From assembly GCF_040581485.1 (NCBI RefSeq), contig NC_090133.1, positions 1,860,001 through 1,924,000 on the forward strand: a stretch of DNA of 64,000 nucleotides, in the 5' to 3' direction. The stretch is from Linepithema humile. Lineage: Eukaryota; Arthropoda; Insecta; Hymenoptera; Formicidae. Under the pieces are notes generated by a model. It searched no databases. It was not told the origin of the DNA and worked only from the letters and a program-made list of their open reading frames with translations. The translations under genes and the position numbers were made by a program. Positions 36,830-50,356 of this stretch are shown here, piece after piece (position 1 is the first letter of the stretch; each line of letters begins with the position of its first letter).

Positions 36830-39800
36830 ATGCCCGAGTTAAAGGTGTTCTATTGTCTGTTCCTGCTGACGCTACTGGACGCGACATCACAAATCCGGCC
36901 GTCGTTACACGGCCACAACAATGGTGAGCATTTCTCTCGCTCTCTCGCTCGCTCTTTCTCTCTCCCTCTCTTTTCCCCGCATGACTATTTCGATGCGGAC
37001 CGAAGCGATTCGCATCCAACAATAACAATCGTCGCGGACAACGCGCGGAATTCCGCGAATCATTGGGACACGATGTCGCACACGGTGTCAAAACGCGATG
37101 CGACCTACGGCTATTCAAGCTTTGCGATACCCATCGTGATACCCCACTGCGATGAAGGTCACATCGCGCACGAGCTTTACGCGCCAAGCGCCGTCACGCG
37201 ATCAACGTCCCGGCGAAACGCTCTTACGCCGTTTTTATTTTTTTATTTTTCGAATTTCATTGGCAAAATGTTATGATAACGATAGGAATGATATAACCTC
37301 GGCTCTGACCGAGGTGTTTACATCGCGTGAGATATGCGTGTTATAAGGTGAAGCTTCTATCACAGAAATTGAACGGTATTTGTTATAAATCTAGAGATTA
37401 ATTTTATGTAGAAATGTCTTGCTTATAATTCTAAGTTTATTTGTCGTTTTCGTACATTTTAAGAAATATTTATTGAAGCTTGAAGCTGTAGTTTTCTTTA
37501 TTTAATTTTTAAATTTTTTTAATGTAAGCAATTTGTAATAACAGTCACTTTTATCGGTTTATTATATGTATACAATGACCGGTAATTTTCGTTTATTATC
37601 TGTTGATTATTTTTATCGGTTAATGGCCAGTTCTTTTATATTTTCAAACACATTTGTTCAAACTGGAATATCAGTTATATTTGCTTTGTCTATAAAATTA
37701 TTATAATAAATTATTTATTTATAATCTTATATATTCCTAGATGTATTTATCGTAGCTTGAAATTATAAACTTAAACATTAATTTTATTCAATAATTTTTA
37801 AATAAAAAAAATAAATTATATGTATTTCAATATTTTATATATATAAATGACATATATTAATATATTTTATAGCCTTCGTTCAGGATGACAACGATGTTCA
37901 ATATCTTTTGGATAATATGCCAATATCTATGCATAAGGTTAGTAATTTTGTTACAGGCAATGTATTATGTAATTATGCGTTAACTTAAATATTAAACGGA
38001 AAAATATAAACACAGAATGATACTGGATGAGTTTTGTATTTTATCTATTTATGAAGTCTAATAAAAGAATAATTATAAACTTAATATTCGTTGAATAATT
38101 GTGGTTTGTTAAAATAATATAACGCATATGTGGTAAAAATATTAAAATATTGGATTTTGTTTTATTTATAGGATTTTGCTAATACAGTACATGGGGCTGG
38201 GTAAGCATAATACTCATTAATATATAATGGTGAGTGGAAGTAGGAAAGGTACCTGCTGTAAACTCTTTCTTTGATCCTCCCGTGTTAGCGACACACAGGG
38301 TACTCTGCGTACGCATCGTGAAAAGCCTTGCAAACTTCCACGCATTTTCATAAAGATTTTGCGGATGCAAATTTCGCTCTAACTGCGTTTTATTCGCTAT
38401 CATTGCACTTATCTTGTTATCGTACTTCTACTTGATTTATTGATAGCAAGATTTATTAAGTTTGTAACACCGTTAGCAGGTGGAGAATAAAATATTTCAA
38501 TTCTTATGTGTTTTGAAGAAAATTAGAAAATAATTTTCAATTTTTTTAACAAGATAAATACGAATGGTGATAAAATTTATATTCAATTAATTCGTGTTTT
38601 ATACGTGCTATTAAAAAAATGTGTACGCATCATTAAAATTATCTACTAATCATTTTGTTATGTCGCGGTAACAATATATTTCAAACTAATTTTTGTTATA
38701 CCTTTTCTATTTTCAATTTCCACTTGTTATACGTTTTTGCATTATGTAGTAATTAAATATTGAAGAGCATTATTATGTTTTTAAGGGATACTATATCGGA
38801 AGAAGATAAAATGGAAAATTCCTTTTCTCACATTTCTTTTGAGCCAAGCATCTTGGACTTCAAAGAAAGGTGAATGTATTATTATAGCATTTTGATTTAT
38901 TACAAGGGAAGTTGTGTGACAATGTGATTTTTTATTGTCCCCAGACAACTTGGTATTCCTCACCAAGAAACTGTGATCATATTTAACAAAGATCACAATA
39001 AAACTATACATCTTTCATCGATATCTGGAAATACACGTCATTTTCATTCATCATTTTTTCAAAACAAAGTAAGTTATCGAGCAGTATAGTTATTATAATA
39101 TTTTCACGGAGTAATTTCATACAATATAAGATAAATAAATTAAAACATGTGCTTAACGTGCTTTATTATGCTAAGACTAATTTATGAGTATTTTATTTAA
39201 TTTTTAAATAATTAATGAAAGTGCAAGTATTTAATTTATTAATTTTAATTACTGTTGCTTAGGTAATTCCACCACTGGGGAATACAACATTTAAAGTTGT
39301 CTTCCTTGGTCGAGATGAAGGTGATATAGATACACACCTTTTTATACATACTTCAGATGGGATACTAAAGTATCAGGTAATAAAGTTAAGCTTTAATCAT
39401 AATTTTCACGCTGAATGTATACAACTTGTACAACAAGAGGTTTCCAAATTCACAGGTCAAAGGAATAAGTGTCAGTAGTCCTTATAGACTCAGACCTGTA
39501 GTCGATGTCAAGTTACCATTAAACGCATCTTTTACACCTCTCATATATATGCACAATCCACATCCGGAAACTTTACAAGTACGTATCTACGAATATTGCC
39601 TGTATCGAATGTATTTATATATCAGAGCGATTTTACTAATTGACGACCTTTCTCTGTCCGTTGCGCAAACACAGGTGGTGGAAGTATATAGTAGCGGTGG
39701 AGAATTTCAATTAGAATTACCATCAGGCGAGCCGGAAGGCACTCGTGAATTATGGGAAATTTTACCTTATCAAACAAAGCCTATCATCAGACTAACTTTT

Positions 39801-42800
39801 AATGCTTATGCGGAAAAAAATCATACAGCATACATTAGGTTAGTAAGACAATTGTGAACGTGGAGTATAAATATATAATGTACGGTATTTATAATACATT
39901 ATACACATGCTTAATTGCAACTACAATTTGTGACAGATTTAAAGTGAATAACACTGTTGAGATCCTCGTGGTGGCAGTCGAAGTAGAGGTCAAAAGTGGA
40001 GCTGGTCTTCATTGGGGTGGAAGTTCTGGAGTAATTAATTTAGGTATGGGTGGCTCGTTACAGCCACCTATTCACCACCCTATTGCTTTGAAAAATTCCG
40101 CAAAGAAAGCAATCAAAGTTATGGTGAGTTTTCAGATCGTCGTGTTGCTTTCAAAATGTCATACGAAGTGAGCGAGATATCGTTAAAATCGTTAAAATTT
40201 TGCAAGTCATCGTTACTTCAAAAATATTATGCAAAGTAAACGAAATATTTCTTGTAGAATATTATAAATACGCCTGTATCCAAAGCATTACAATTACATT
40301 TTGAGCCAGCAATAATTCCGGGAGAGACAGATATACCAATTGCCATCGGCATGCTGATTTATGATTGTAAGAAACATCCGTCTATCGTGAGATAGTTGAC
40401 ATAGCCGGCGGCTGAAATAATTCTTCTGATCTTCTTAGGGAAAACAGGTTTGGACTTGCAGCACTTTAAAGGCAAGTTAATAATAAAAGCAATAGGTCCA
40501 GGTGGCTCTAGTCAAAAATTAGCAGTTCCATGGGTAGCTCAAGTATTGCAGGGTGGATTAGAAGTAAACACATCGGTTACCCATTATCCGCAATGTTCCC
40601 CACAATCCAATCAAGCTCGGAACTTTAGCGTGGTGAACAAGTTTAAATTACCACTAGCTATTACGAATGTCACGATGTGTTCGAACGCGAAATCGCTTTT
40701 TACGGTACGAACCGTTGATGGTTTTTTTTTTTTTCCTTTTATTGATAAACATCACACGTGGAATATTTCTTCTCTCGACTACTTTTCGAAGTGTTTGTAT
40801 GTATATGAATGTTTCAGATAAAAGATTTTACTCCTAGAGTAATAAAACCTGAGCAAAAGGTCAATATATTTTCTTTACAACTTGCCAAAGAACCGAAAGG
40901 TGATAACGTGAAAATGGAGTCGTCGATATTGATACACTCTAATGTGTCCGTGACCGAAGTTCCGGTGTTAAGCTACGACGGCAAAGTGAGAAAAGTCATG
41001 CTGGATGAGAAGGAGGACGACATGGGAACATTGAATTTCGGCACTGTGGGAAGCGGCACCGAGAACGAAGCAATTTTCGCGCTGGAGAATCAGAACCCGG
41101 TGAACGTGGAGCTGCACAGCTGGGGCGTGAATATGCCTGGTGCGGTTCTGGAATTGATGGGATGTCAGAACGGTCCCGCAGAATTGTTGGACAAGGAATT
41201 TCGAAACATAACCGTGTGCAGCCACTCTGGAAACGTGAGTGTGCCGCAAGACAAGCCCTTGTTTGTCCCTACATTCGTTACGGTAACAAGTAAATATCAA
41301 TATGTTGATTTGCAGCAATACATTAAACCGGAGTTTCTGGCGATCTTCAAGATTAAAGTGAAAACCGTCATGGTTGAGGAGGACACGATCGTGGGCGATG
41401 TTTTCGTGCGAACGACGTACGAGCGGTTCACCTTGCCGGTGTATATGCGAGTTGCGCACGGCAAAATTTCCTTGAAGAAGCTTATTTTTACTGATTGCTT
41501 CCCTGTGAGTTACAATCTAATTTTTCAGAATTAATTCTCTGACGATGCGTAACCTTCACGTGATCTCAAAACGCTGTGCAGGGATCCATTTGTGTGCAAC
41601 AAGTGAAAGTGCACTCCACGTTCTCGAGACCGATGAAAGTGACGCATATCGCGCCAATAAACAAGGACGATAGGATAAAGTACATCCCGCTGGAGGAGGC
41701 TGCGATGCCGGTGATATCGAAAGGCGAGAATAACATCGGCTCGATACAAGTCGATCCTTCGGTGACGTGCAAGCAGCACTGTTACCTGGGTTTATCGACG
41801 GACACCAACAGTGCGTGTTGTATTTTGCAATTTCTAAACTTAAATATACACATTTTTAGTTTTTCAACGATCATCGTGTCGTTTCCAATGCAGTTATTTT
41901 GCTAGCTAGCTGTTTAGTGAGTATCTTTTATCTTGCAGCGGGAAGCCAATGGTTGAATACGATGAGCCTTCCCTCGCACACTCGCGACTCCGACCTGAAC
42001 TTGCTGAACACGCGACACACGCGCTTCGTCAACTCCACGGCGGACGGCTCGTGGGAGAACATCACAATGCGCCTGGACACGACGGAGGTGCGCGGCCACA
42101 GGTTTTACATGAACATCAAGCCGTACTGGCCGAGCCTGCTGGTCGCCTCGGACAGCATAAAGAACAAGAGCGTCCTGATATTCCCGCTGACTCAGGTCGG
42201 AAACACGTCGTACAAAGCAATCGAACTGCACAATCCGAGTGCGAATCCGCTGATGGTTCAACTGGTTATGGACTGGAGCTACCCTCAAGGGGCTCGTCTT
42301 TATCACTCTTTGCCGACGAAGTATGTAATTGGTTGCGAAACTGCTCGATTATTGTCCTACAAATTTATTCTCCGAGCGAGGAAAAAAAAAAAAACTGACG
42401 GCAAAAATGTTACCGGCAGATTCAAGCCCGTGTGCGCGGAATGTTCATCCACGGTCCCGGAAGAGTTCAAGCTGGAGGAGAATGCGGCTGAGCGAGCGCT
42501 GTTCGAGAAACAGTGGGGCGTACCGATAGCGCCCCAATCGTTTCCCTTGTATTTACAACCGTCGGAAACGAAGACGGTTCGCGTGGCGTACACCCCCTCT
42601 TCTGCTTCGATGTCGTCTGGTTTTTTATATATTAGGTAATTTTCACCGCGAGAAAGAGAGTATACACTTGTACCATGTATTAACGTGCGTTTCTCATCGC
42701 CCTTCCAGAAATAACATGACCATTTTAGAGGTTCTACGCATGAGCAGTCGAGGCGCGAGTGCACAATTTAGGTTCGGCAATCGTAAATCAGGATCCACCA

Positions 42801-45800
42801 CGCCGCTCTTGTTCGAATTGATGGACAAACGTCTTAAAGAATGCGAACGTATGTACGTTTCCTCACTTTTGCCTTACGACAAGAGAAGATTTCCTGAAAG
42901 ATGCACCTTTTTTTCTTTCATCAATATATCAATTTATTTTTTTGCATTCAATTTTTTCATGAAATTATGATACATGCATTCATAATAAATGATAAGTTTA
43001 ATGCAAAATACATGAATTTTGTAATTTTTAAATCAGTGCAAGCTTCTTGCATCGTGTTTTTCTCTAGCAGCTTTAATTTTGTTTTAAAACGAGAAACACA
43101 AAGAGAGATCCTTCAACGCTTGTCTTTTTTTTTTTTCAGGACATCGCAACAAACTCACCGCAACTCCCATTCTCACCGTAAAGCGATCATTCACGGCTAG
43201 GAATACGGGAGAGCTGCCAATCGAGGTTTACGGTTTCTACATCAACAATCTGCATTGCGAGGGTTACGGCTTCAAGGTGCTCGACTGCGCGCCGTTCAAG
43301 CTGAATCCGAACGCTACTAAAAGGATCGAGATAGCGTTCACGCCGGACCTGACGCTGTCGCGCGTGGAACGGAAGCTGCAAGTGCTGACGAGCCTGGGAC
43401 CGGACAGCGGCGAGATCATCGAGAACGGCATGGTGATACTTAATCTATTGGCGATTCTGCCGGCGCACTTGTTACATTCGTGCGCGTCGGTGCTCGCCAG
43501 ACCGTCGTGGGAATGGGCGGTGTACTGGATCGCCAGATTCCTCTCGCTGATAATATTGCCGTGCGTGTTCGCGGCCTCGTTCCTCGAGGCGGATCGAATA
43601 CTGCGGGGAACCCTGGCCAATTACTTGAAGGAGGATCCGGTGCAACCGCCTCTCGATCTCAGGCTGCTGTCGAATATCTCGATGCAGAACACGGCGCAGG
43701 TCGGCGGCGACAGCGTCGTCGTCAGCAAGAACGAGAAGACCGCGACGAGCGACGAGAAGAGCCCCAGGACGAGGAAGGATGAGGCGTTCACGCCGGACTG
43801 GTCACTGATGAGCGTGAAGAAGTGCAAGGATAAGGACGTGCCAAAGGCACTGCTGAAGATTCCGGATTGGTCCGCCGAGGAGGAGCGCCGATTCAAATTG
43901 GACACCGAGTCCAAAGATCTGCTGTCCTTCAAACGGTGCGACGAACCGTCCAACGCGGACAACGCTAATGCGAGTACAGCGAACACGTCGACGAAGAAGA
44001 AGAACAGGAAGCAGAACGCTCAAGAGGCTCAGTCGGACAATTGCGTGGCGAGTGATACGCTCGCGGACGCTCAGCTGGCTCAAGAGAAGAAGTGTACTGT
44101 CAGCCCGGTTACGAAGTCGAGTCCGACGTCGAACAGAAAAGGTAGAACGCAATCAACGCAGCCGAGTGTCAAGGAAGAGGCAAAGCTGATCGATGAAATT
44201 CAAGTGGACGCAGGAATAATCGGTAACAGCCGAGCCAACAAGTCGGATAGCAAGCGAAACAGTAAACAGACGAGTAGCGGCGGAAACAACAACAGTAATC
44301 ACAATAATCACGTTTCCTTGAAAAAGCTGGATTCCACGAGCACTCAAAAGATCGTTCACCTTTCAGAAGAAGAGACCTCGTCCACAACGACAGAAAGTTC
44401 AACTCACGATGAAACGACATCGTGCAAAGTAAGTCGAAAGCCGCAATAATTATGAGGGATTTTAATTTAACTTTATCTTTCCCGAAGAAAATATCAATAT
44501 TAGAATTATTAAGTGCTTGAATTTTTTAATGTTCAGAAATTGGATACTAAAAAGATCGAAAGTAGATTTATTATTAAAATTATTTCACTTACAATTAATT
44601 TCTAATTAAAAAAATGGAACCGATGGATAAATAAATACACTTGATAATGGAAATCCGTGCGCGAATAAAAGCTGTTTAGATGCGTCTATAATAAGATTCT
44701 TTCACGATGTACAGGGTTTTGATCAACCGTGCGGTAAACAAGACAAGCTCCAAAGAAAGCCGATATCTAAGAAAAGCAAACCTCAATCTATTCCTTCTGT
44801 GCCATGCATAGATTATAAGGATAATTACGAAGGCGACTGTGATGACGATGAGTACGATAAGGAGAGGCAAAATAATCCTAATAGATGGAAGACGAGTACC
44901 AGTAGATCCACCACGAAGCATCACGTTCATACCTCACGCACCGTTGAATCATCCTTCAAGCTACCGCGTCAGAATAAGAATCCGCCGCGAAAGGAGAAGA
45001 CAGTGCAGAAACGTCGGGTTTCTGCCGACAAAGCACACGTCAAATGTACGTTATTCATAAATATCGCATAATATCTATTCGTTACAGAATCTTCTTCCAA
45101 GTTCTTTTACTAATTTTTTTTTTTTTTCCCTTAGATTTTAATTTTAACAAGTAGCCTGCATTTTTATAAAATTTTTATTCTATTCCAGCTCCTCCTGTTA
45201 ACGGAAACGTAAACCAGAAGGAGGACGTAACGCGCACCGTAGGAACAATTCCCACTTCATTGCCACCTCCGCCCTCTCGCTGGGGCGAGAACAGGGCTAA
45301 ATTCAGCGACGTGGTGGCGCGAAGCCAGGAGATCGTCCCGCCGTTTTGCAACTTAAATCACGTCAGTCACAAGGGTCAAGCGAACACGTCAAATCTGTCC
45401 GCGGCGTACAATATTGATGTGAAAGATGTTCAATATGCGAAATCATCGATGCAAGAATTGTTGCAAACATCGAAAGAGTACAATTTGCCAAAGCCAGCTC
45501 CCCTCTGCATCACATCTCTCGGCAAGGACAAAGCGCACGATCCTGATCCTCTAATTTTACAGCCAGATTCGCAGCATTCGAACAGTTACTTCATCAACAC
45601 CTTCACCGAACATCCCGTAAGTTCGATTCAGCTTTCCCCCCCGCTATCGTTAAACTGAAAGCACTCATTCGTTACATTATTGGCAGTTTGAACGTGAGCT
45701 GGTGCCGTACGACGATCTTCCAGAAACGGACGAACCTTTAGTGGAATTGGAGAACCCCGAAGAAGATACGCGGTGCCAATTATGGGAAGATACTAGTCCT

Positions 45801-46379
45801 ATGATAAACTTACTGTCAGACAGTACAAGCGGATTTCAGTTGGAGACATCAAAAACCTCGGAGAAACCTGTTTTGTCTGACTTGAAAGGTGATCAGTCAA
45901 AAAATCCCCGCTTTAGAAAACAAAATATCGTGAATTATTCAAACTTACACGAGTATAAAAATTATTTCGCTAAAAAAATAGAATTTCTCGACGATTCAAC
46001 GGACAAGTGATGGGAATTGAATGTCAATTACAGATAACTGGACAGTCGATACGAATTGGGAGCCATTGTATACGAGAGCGGCGGTGGGGGAGGAACGCAG
46101 CGGTGTGTGGGGAATTAATACAGGGGGTGTGTGGGCTGCGGCACCCTGGGGCGCAGCGGCACCTCCCATGTCACAAACGTTACAGTCAGAATCGGATACG
46201 CAAGTGAGTAGATCAGCGAGTACGGGAAAAATACGATATTGCGAAGAGTACAAATGTATATTTAATTCTTGTCTGAAATTTTAATCCAGGAAAGATCGGG
46301 ATTTGATCCGTTTCGTTCACTCAGCACAATATGGACGCCATCGTCGACGGAATCGTGGAGAACGAAGCGTGATAACTAA
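36830..46379 (+). CDS. TMEM131: Transmembrane protein 131, procollagen export factor
   Basis: Type I membrane protein of the early secretory pathway. The family binds procollagen by a luminal PapD-like domain and TRAPPIII by its cytosolic tail. Exons: 36830-36923, 37873-37937, 38172-38200, 38786-38869, 38945-39068, 39263-39376, 39456-39578, 39675-39838, 39937-40123, 40258-40366, 40439-40704, 40818-41504, 41582-41810, 41939-42320, 42420-42635, 42709-42848, 43140-44428, 44715-45045, 45189-45616, 45687-45888, 46034-46203, 46290-46379. They give 1840 residues (human 1883). Residues 1-23 form a signal peptide. The PapD-like fold starts near 75 (ISFEPSILDFKERQLG). Further luminal blocks include VSSPYRLRPVVDVKLPLNASF. 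One membrane span lies near 1128-1152 (WAVYWIARFLSLIILP). A long Ser/Thr/Lys-rich cytosolic tail ends with VWGINTGGVW. The intron 42321-42419 has a poor acceptor. The intron 45889-46033 must be spliced to reach the conserved Trp-rich end. Intron 1 (36924-37872) starts with a GC-rich open stretch. Confidence 0.92.
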
Positions 46380-47608
46380 TGATTGGGAATTTCGAATGTT
46401 TTATCTTGTGATACCGTACATTTGTTTTACGATTTTTGTCGGAAAATCGAGGGTAACAACGGTCGTGAGCGCGGCAATCGTCGTGACCTCAGCAAAGAAA
46501 AATTGGAAAGTCACAGAAATTTGTTATTTTGTTGTAACTACGCTGAGCGTACTTTGTGATATAATTATTACTGTTACGTTGTACGACAGTAACACCGATT
46601 GATAATCTCTCGAACGAGTTATTTTCGTACAGTTTCTTAAACCAAAATCTAGATGTTACACTTTTTATTTTTTATTTCATTATTTAAAGCATATTGAGGG
46701 AAGAAGTTATAAGAAGAAGAAGAAGAGAGATAAGCGATATCTTAAATTACAAGCAAGCGAGATATCACGCGCATGTACAGGATAATCGAATATTTTCTTT
46801 CTGTTTTTGTCATAAAAGTGAACACACGATTGATTTTACTGCAGTAAAATGGAAATAACACATGTGGAAGTGCAGAATCGATATTTAAAAAAAAGGAAAA
46901 AAAGAGAGAAATACAGTTTCATACTATAAGTATCACAGTACATATTAATTTCAAGAAACAACTATATCGTGATATGTGACTTATACGAAAATTTATAATT
47001 TGTTCCTCGACTGCAGCACCCCTTTCTCTTTTCTCAAGACATTGTCCGTATATGCGTATGAAAGAAGGAAAGAAAGGAAGAAAACTATCGCAATACTCGA
47101 GAATCCCGATCTTAAACCACGAGTGATAATTAAGTTATTCAAGACGAGTGAGAACTGTGATTTTTTATAGTCTTGACTTGTAGAGATACCTTCAAGCAAA
47201 TTTTCAAGACGAGTTTTACAAGGTTGCGCCGTATACAAAATATGAAAAATGAAAGAAATGTGTACCTATTCTTCAAGACTGGTAATCGTTGTGTTTTAAT
47301 AAAGAAGTCACAAAAAGTACGAAGTTAATGTTTTCTATCTGGAAAAATCAAGAACTTTTCTTCGCGGAAATATCGGAGTCGGAAGGGCGTCATAAAGCTA
47401 TTTCCAGCCAGTACAATGCGAATACCTTAATTTCACACATATATTAAAAGATGACAACTTGTATCACAACTTGGTGTACCGTTTGTACCGCTGCTTCTTC
47501 ACAGATAACATCCAATTTATTAAATTTGAGTCAGCGGATATATGACTGACGCTGCTCTTGCCGATGAATACAAAAGATCCTTCTCGATGTAGCAGTAATG
47601 TAAAAATT
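46380..47608. other. Convergent 3' spacer of TMEM131 and CFAP97-like gene
   Basis: Contains the TMEM131 3' UTR, with a + strand AATAAA at 47298-47303. A minus strand AATAAA (TTTATT at 47516-47521) lies about 90 bp after the CFAP97-like stop. The two 3' ends are only about 200 bp apart. I see no other gene. Confidence 0.55.
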
Positions 47609-48465
47609 CTATAAAAACGTCAATCTACAGCCCGTTTTCGATGCATTCGAGAAGACGCACGACTTCGCCTGTTGTATTCTCTTAAGGAGCAGCTGCAAAT
47701 AAAATTTCTCGCATCATATGTGTGTCGCCTCTTTATTCAATTTACTTGACAAAAAAAATCTATGTCCATAAAAGCGCTGTCCGTTTTTATTTCAAAGAAA
47801 TTACGCACCAGATTATCATCGTCTATCTTTTTCTGCAGCCTTCTCCTGTTTATCGCGGAACTGCTGCTTCCGGGCTGAACCGTACGTTCGCCGAGGATCT
47901 TGTACCGTGGCTTCTGCTGCGCCATGATCTTCCTCAGCAGCAGCTCGTTCTCCCGCTCGATCCTGCGCATTTCCTCGTCGGTGAAGCTCATGTTCCATCG
48001 CCTGCACCTCCTCGACTTGATTAACCTGTCCGCCGTGGCCGCGCGTGGCGGCTCGTCGCTCAGCTGACAGGACTCGTCGTCTTCCCACCTCAATTCATCG
48101 ACTTCGACGTCATTCCGATTCGAGCACTGACTATTCTGAAGATCGTTGACGAGGAGCAGAGAAGAATTCAGCGATCTTGAGGTGACGTTGGTGATATCGG
48201 ACCCGTCACAAGATTCGTCAGAGTAGAAGGACTCCGCGACATACGCGGATTCGTCATCCGGCGCGTTTTTAGTCGCCAATGCGATCTCGCCTTCCTCGTC
48301 CGAAGCAGAATTGGATTGCTCTACAGTTGTTGTTGCTTCGGTCTCACTATCCTCTTCGTCGATCTCGTGTATGTTGAGAGTATTGTTACAATTCTTCGTC
48401 TCGGAGGTGCATTCTCCAACATACTGGCATTCGCAGATGGCTTTTATATCATCAGGATTCGACAT
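47609..48465 (-). CDS. CFAP97/hemingway-type cilium- and sperm-tail family protein
   Basis: Member of the CFAP97 (KIAA1430/hemingway) family, linked to ciliary and sperm axonemes. Two exons: 48465-47809 and 47692-47609, giving 246 residues. The N-terminal 150 residues are acidic and Ser-rich with no domain I recognise. The CFAP97 domain runs from about 157: MSFTDEEMRRIERENELLLR, then QKPRYK, then INRRRLQKKIDDDNL. The second exon completes it as LLLKRIQQAKS. If the first exon is simply read on, the frame reaches a stop at 47737 with a non-family tail. The donor (CTG then gtgcgtaa) and the acceptor (TTTTATTTGCAG) restore the expected ending, so I prefer the spliced form. The start is the first ATG (MSNPDD) of the open frame. 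It is tandem with THOC3 upstream on the same strand. Confidence 0.8.
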
Positions 48466-49015
48466 AATGAGATGAAGATCATGGAAGAGGCAGTGCAAGA
48501 TTCAACAGGAAAGTTTTCGCTGACGATCTTTGTACAAACAAAACGGAACGTGATTCACGTGGTTTGGAGAAACCTGACGCCGTAACTATGCCAACTAAGT
48601 CGTCAACAAAAAATTCTATGTCAATTATGCCTAGTTCGAATGTATTCTAACAAAAAAATCAATTTATATGCGATTGAATTGGAATCTTAATCAATTTAAT
48701 ATCAACGATATCTTGTTTTAAATGGAATATTTTTAGATTTTTTTGTATTAATTTTTATCATATTTCCAATATTTGCGTTTGTATAAATATATCTTTCTAC
48801 TTGTAGAAATTCTTCATTCATTTTTCACTTCATTTTCCACGCATTTGTATCTACAAAATTTGCATTTTAAAAAAATACAATTTATTATCAATTTCATCAA
48901 AGATAATGGATATGAAAAATGATTGATTTATTTATATAAAATATTATTCTATATTTATAAATAATATTTTAAGCAACATGAATTCGTACAAAAGTAATTA
49001 ATTACAATAATCAGC
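48466..49015. other. Spacer between CFAP97-like gene and THOC3
   Basis: A 550 bp AT-rich spacer between same-strand genes. A minus strand AATAAA (TTTATT at 48927-48932) about 85 bp past the THOC3 stop is the likely THOC3 poly(A) signal. The remainder is presumably the promoter and leader of the CFAP97-like gene. Confidence 0.5.
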
Positions 49016-50356
49016 TCAATCATTCGCGAAACCAAATACTTTCAAGCTGCCGGCATCGCGTTTTCGATCGTAAGTGTCTTTATCATCGCACGCATAAGCT
49101 AAGAGATACTGTTTTGGATGCCAGGCAACGGTAAAAGTCGCCGCCTCCACTGGAACGTCGGCAATTTTCTCGCCAGTCTCCACCTCGCCGATATCTATGA
49201 CCAAGTCCTCAGACGCCGCTGCCAACAGCTGGCCATCATATGAGAACGAGATAGTCCGCACCGGCCACTCCAACCGCGAGAACGTCCTCAAACAACATAA
49301 TTCGTCGGCATCCCACAAGGAGACTAGCGCGTCCGCAGACCCGGTGGCAAAATAACGGCCGGTCGGGTCAAACTCGATGCAAATACACGTGCCGGGATGT
49401 GCTTTAATTATGTGCAACAACTCTAGGTCTGGATAGCTGAGTATGTGCACACAGCCTTGTCCGTTTGTCAAATAGAATGTATCCGAATCCTTGTTCCACG
49501 AGATCTCGTTCACCTCAAAGTTGAACTGCTCTTCCACTCTGATCTTCATCACTCGAGCATCGATGAAGGTAACCAGATCCTCCTTATTCCCTACTGCAAT
49601 TGTGTTGCCATCCGGCGACCATGAAATGTTGATATTCTCCCCTCTGGTGCTAATGTTTGCTGTGCATTTCTGTGTTCTTGTGTCCCAGATGCGAACTGTC
49701 TTGTCTCCACTCGCTGTGGATAATAATTCTGGGTAGAAAGCATGCCAGCACAATTGGTCTACGCTACCTCCGTGTCCTCTAAAAGTAGTTTCCTGTTTCT
49801 GCAAATGAAGTTTACAAATCTTTGTAATTGAATCTAAAACTGAAATTAATATAAAGATTATTTTAAATTACACAAGAATAAAGCATTTATTGATTTCAAT
49901 CGCTTATATTTATATCAATATGAGATGGAACCAGAATACTATACTGTTTCAAGTTTGTCCAAATTTTTGTAAACAAAACTGGACCTCATAACATTCTGGC
50001 AATTTTATGATTGACAATTAAATATTTCATATATACAATTTCTAATTTTACATATAAATAAAAAATAAGAACAGTCGAAGTATTATAATAAATCTCAAAA
50101 TAATAAACAAAAAATTCTCGCTTTAAAAATACATTCTGAAAAAAAATCATAGGTTATGTTTACTAACCAAGCGATCGGGACATAGCGAAAATATGCAAAC
50201 GGACTTGTCAAAAGAACCCGAGGCCAGATATTTGCCGTCGCAGCTCCATCCTACACTGTGTACCTTCGCCGAGTGGCTTTGCTGCTCCCGAATTTTATTA
50301 TGCGATTTAAAATAATTAATTAACTCTTCCACTCGTAAAGTACTCGCCATTATCAT
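49016..50356 (-). CDS. THOC3: THO complex subunit 3 (TREX, mRNA export)
   Basis: WD40 subunit of the THO/TREX complex, which couples transcription to nuclear mRNA export. Exons 50356-50168 and 49798-49016 give 323 residues (human 351). WD-type blades are visible: VHSVGWSCDGKYLASGSFDKSV, STASGDKTVRIWDTRT, ISWSPDGNTIAVGNKEDLV, then FDPTGRYFATGSADALVSLWD. The block RLEWPVRTISFSYDG followed by AAASEDLVIDIGEVETGEKI and TVAWHPKQYLLAYACDDKD is diagnostic for THOC3. Two in-frame ATGs lie six bases apart at the start (50356 and 50350). The second has the better context (A at -3, G at +4). The gene diverges from PSMD3 with 352 bp between starts. Confidence 0.95.

Noticed and set aside
36830..37276. TMEM131 first exon read through as one 148-codon ORF
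   Set aside because: The donor AAT G|gtgagc at 36923/36924 and the in-phase exon at 37873 give the family-like sequence. The read-through part is Ser/Arg low complexity.
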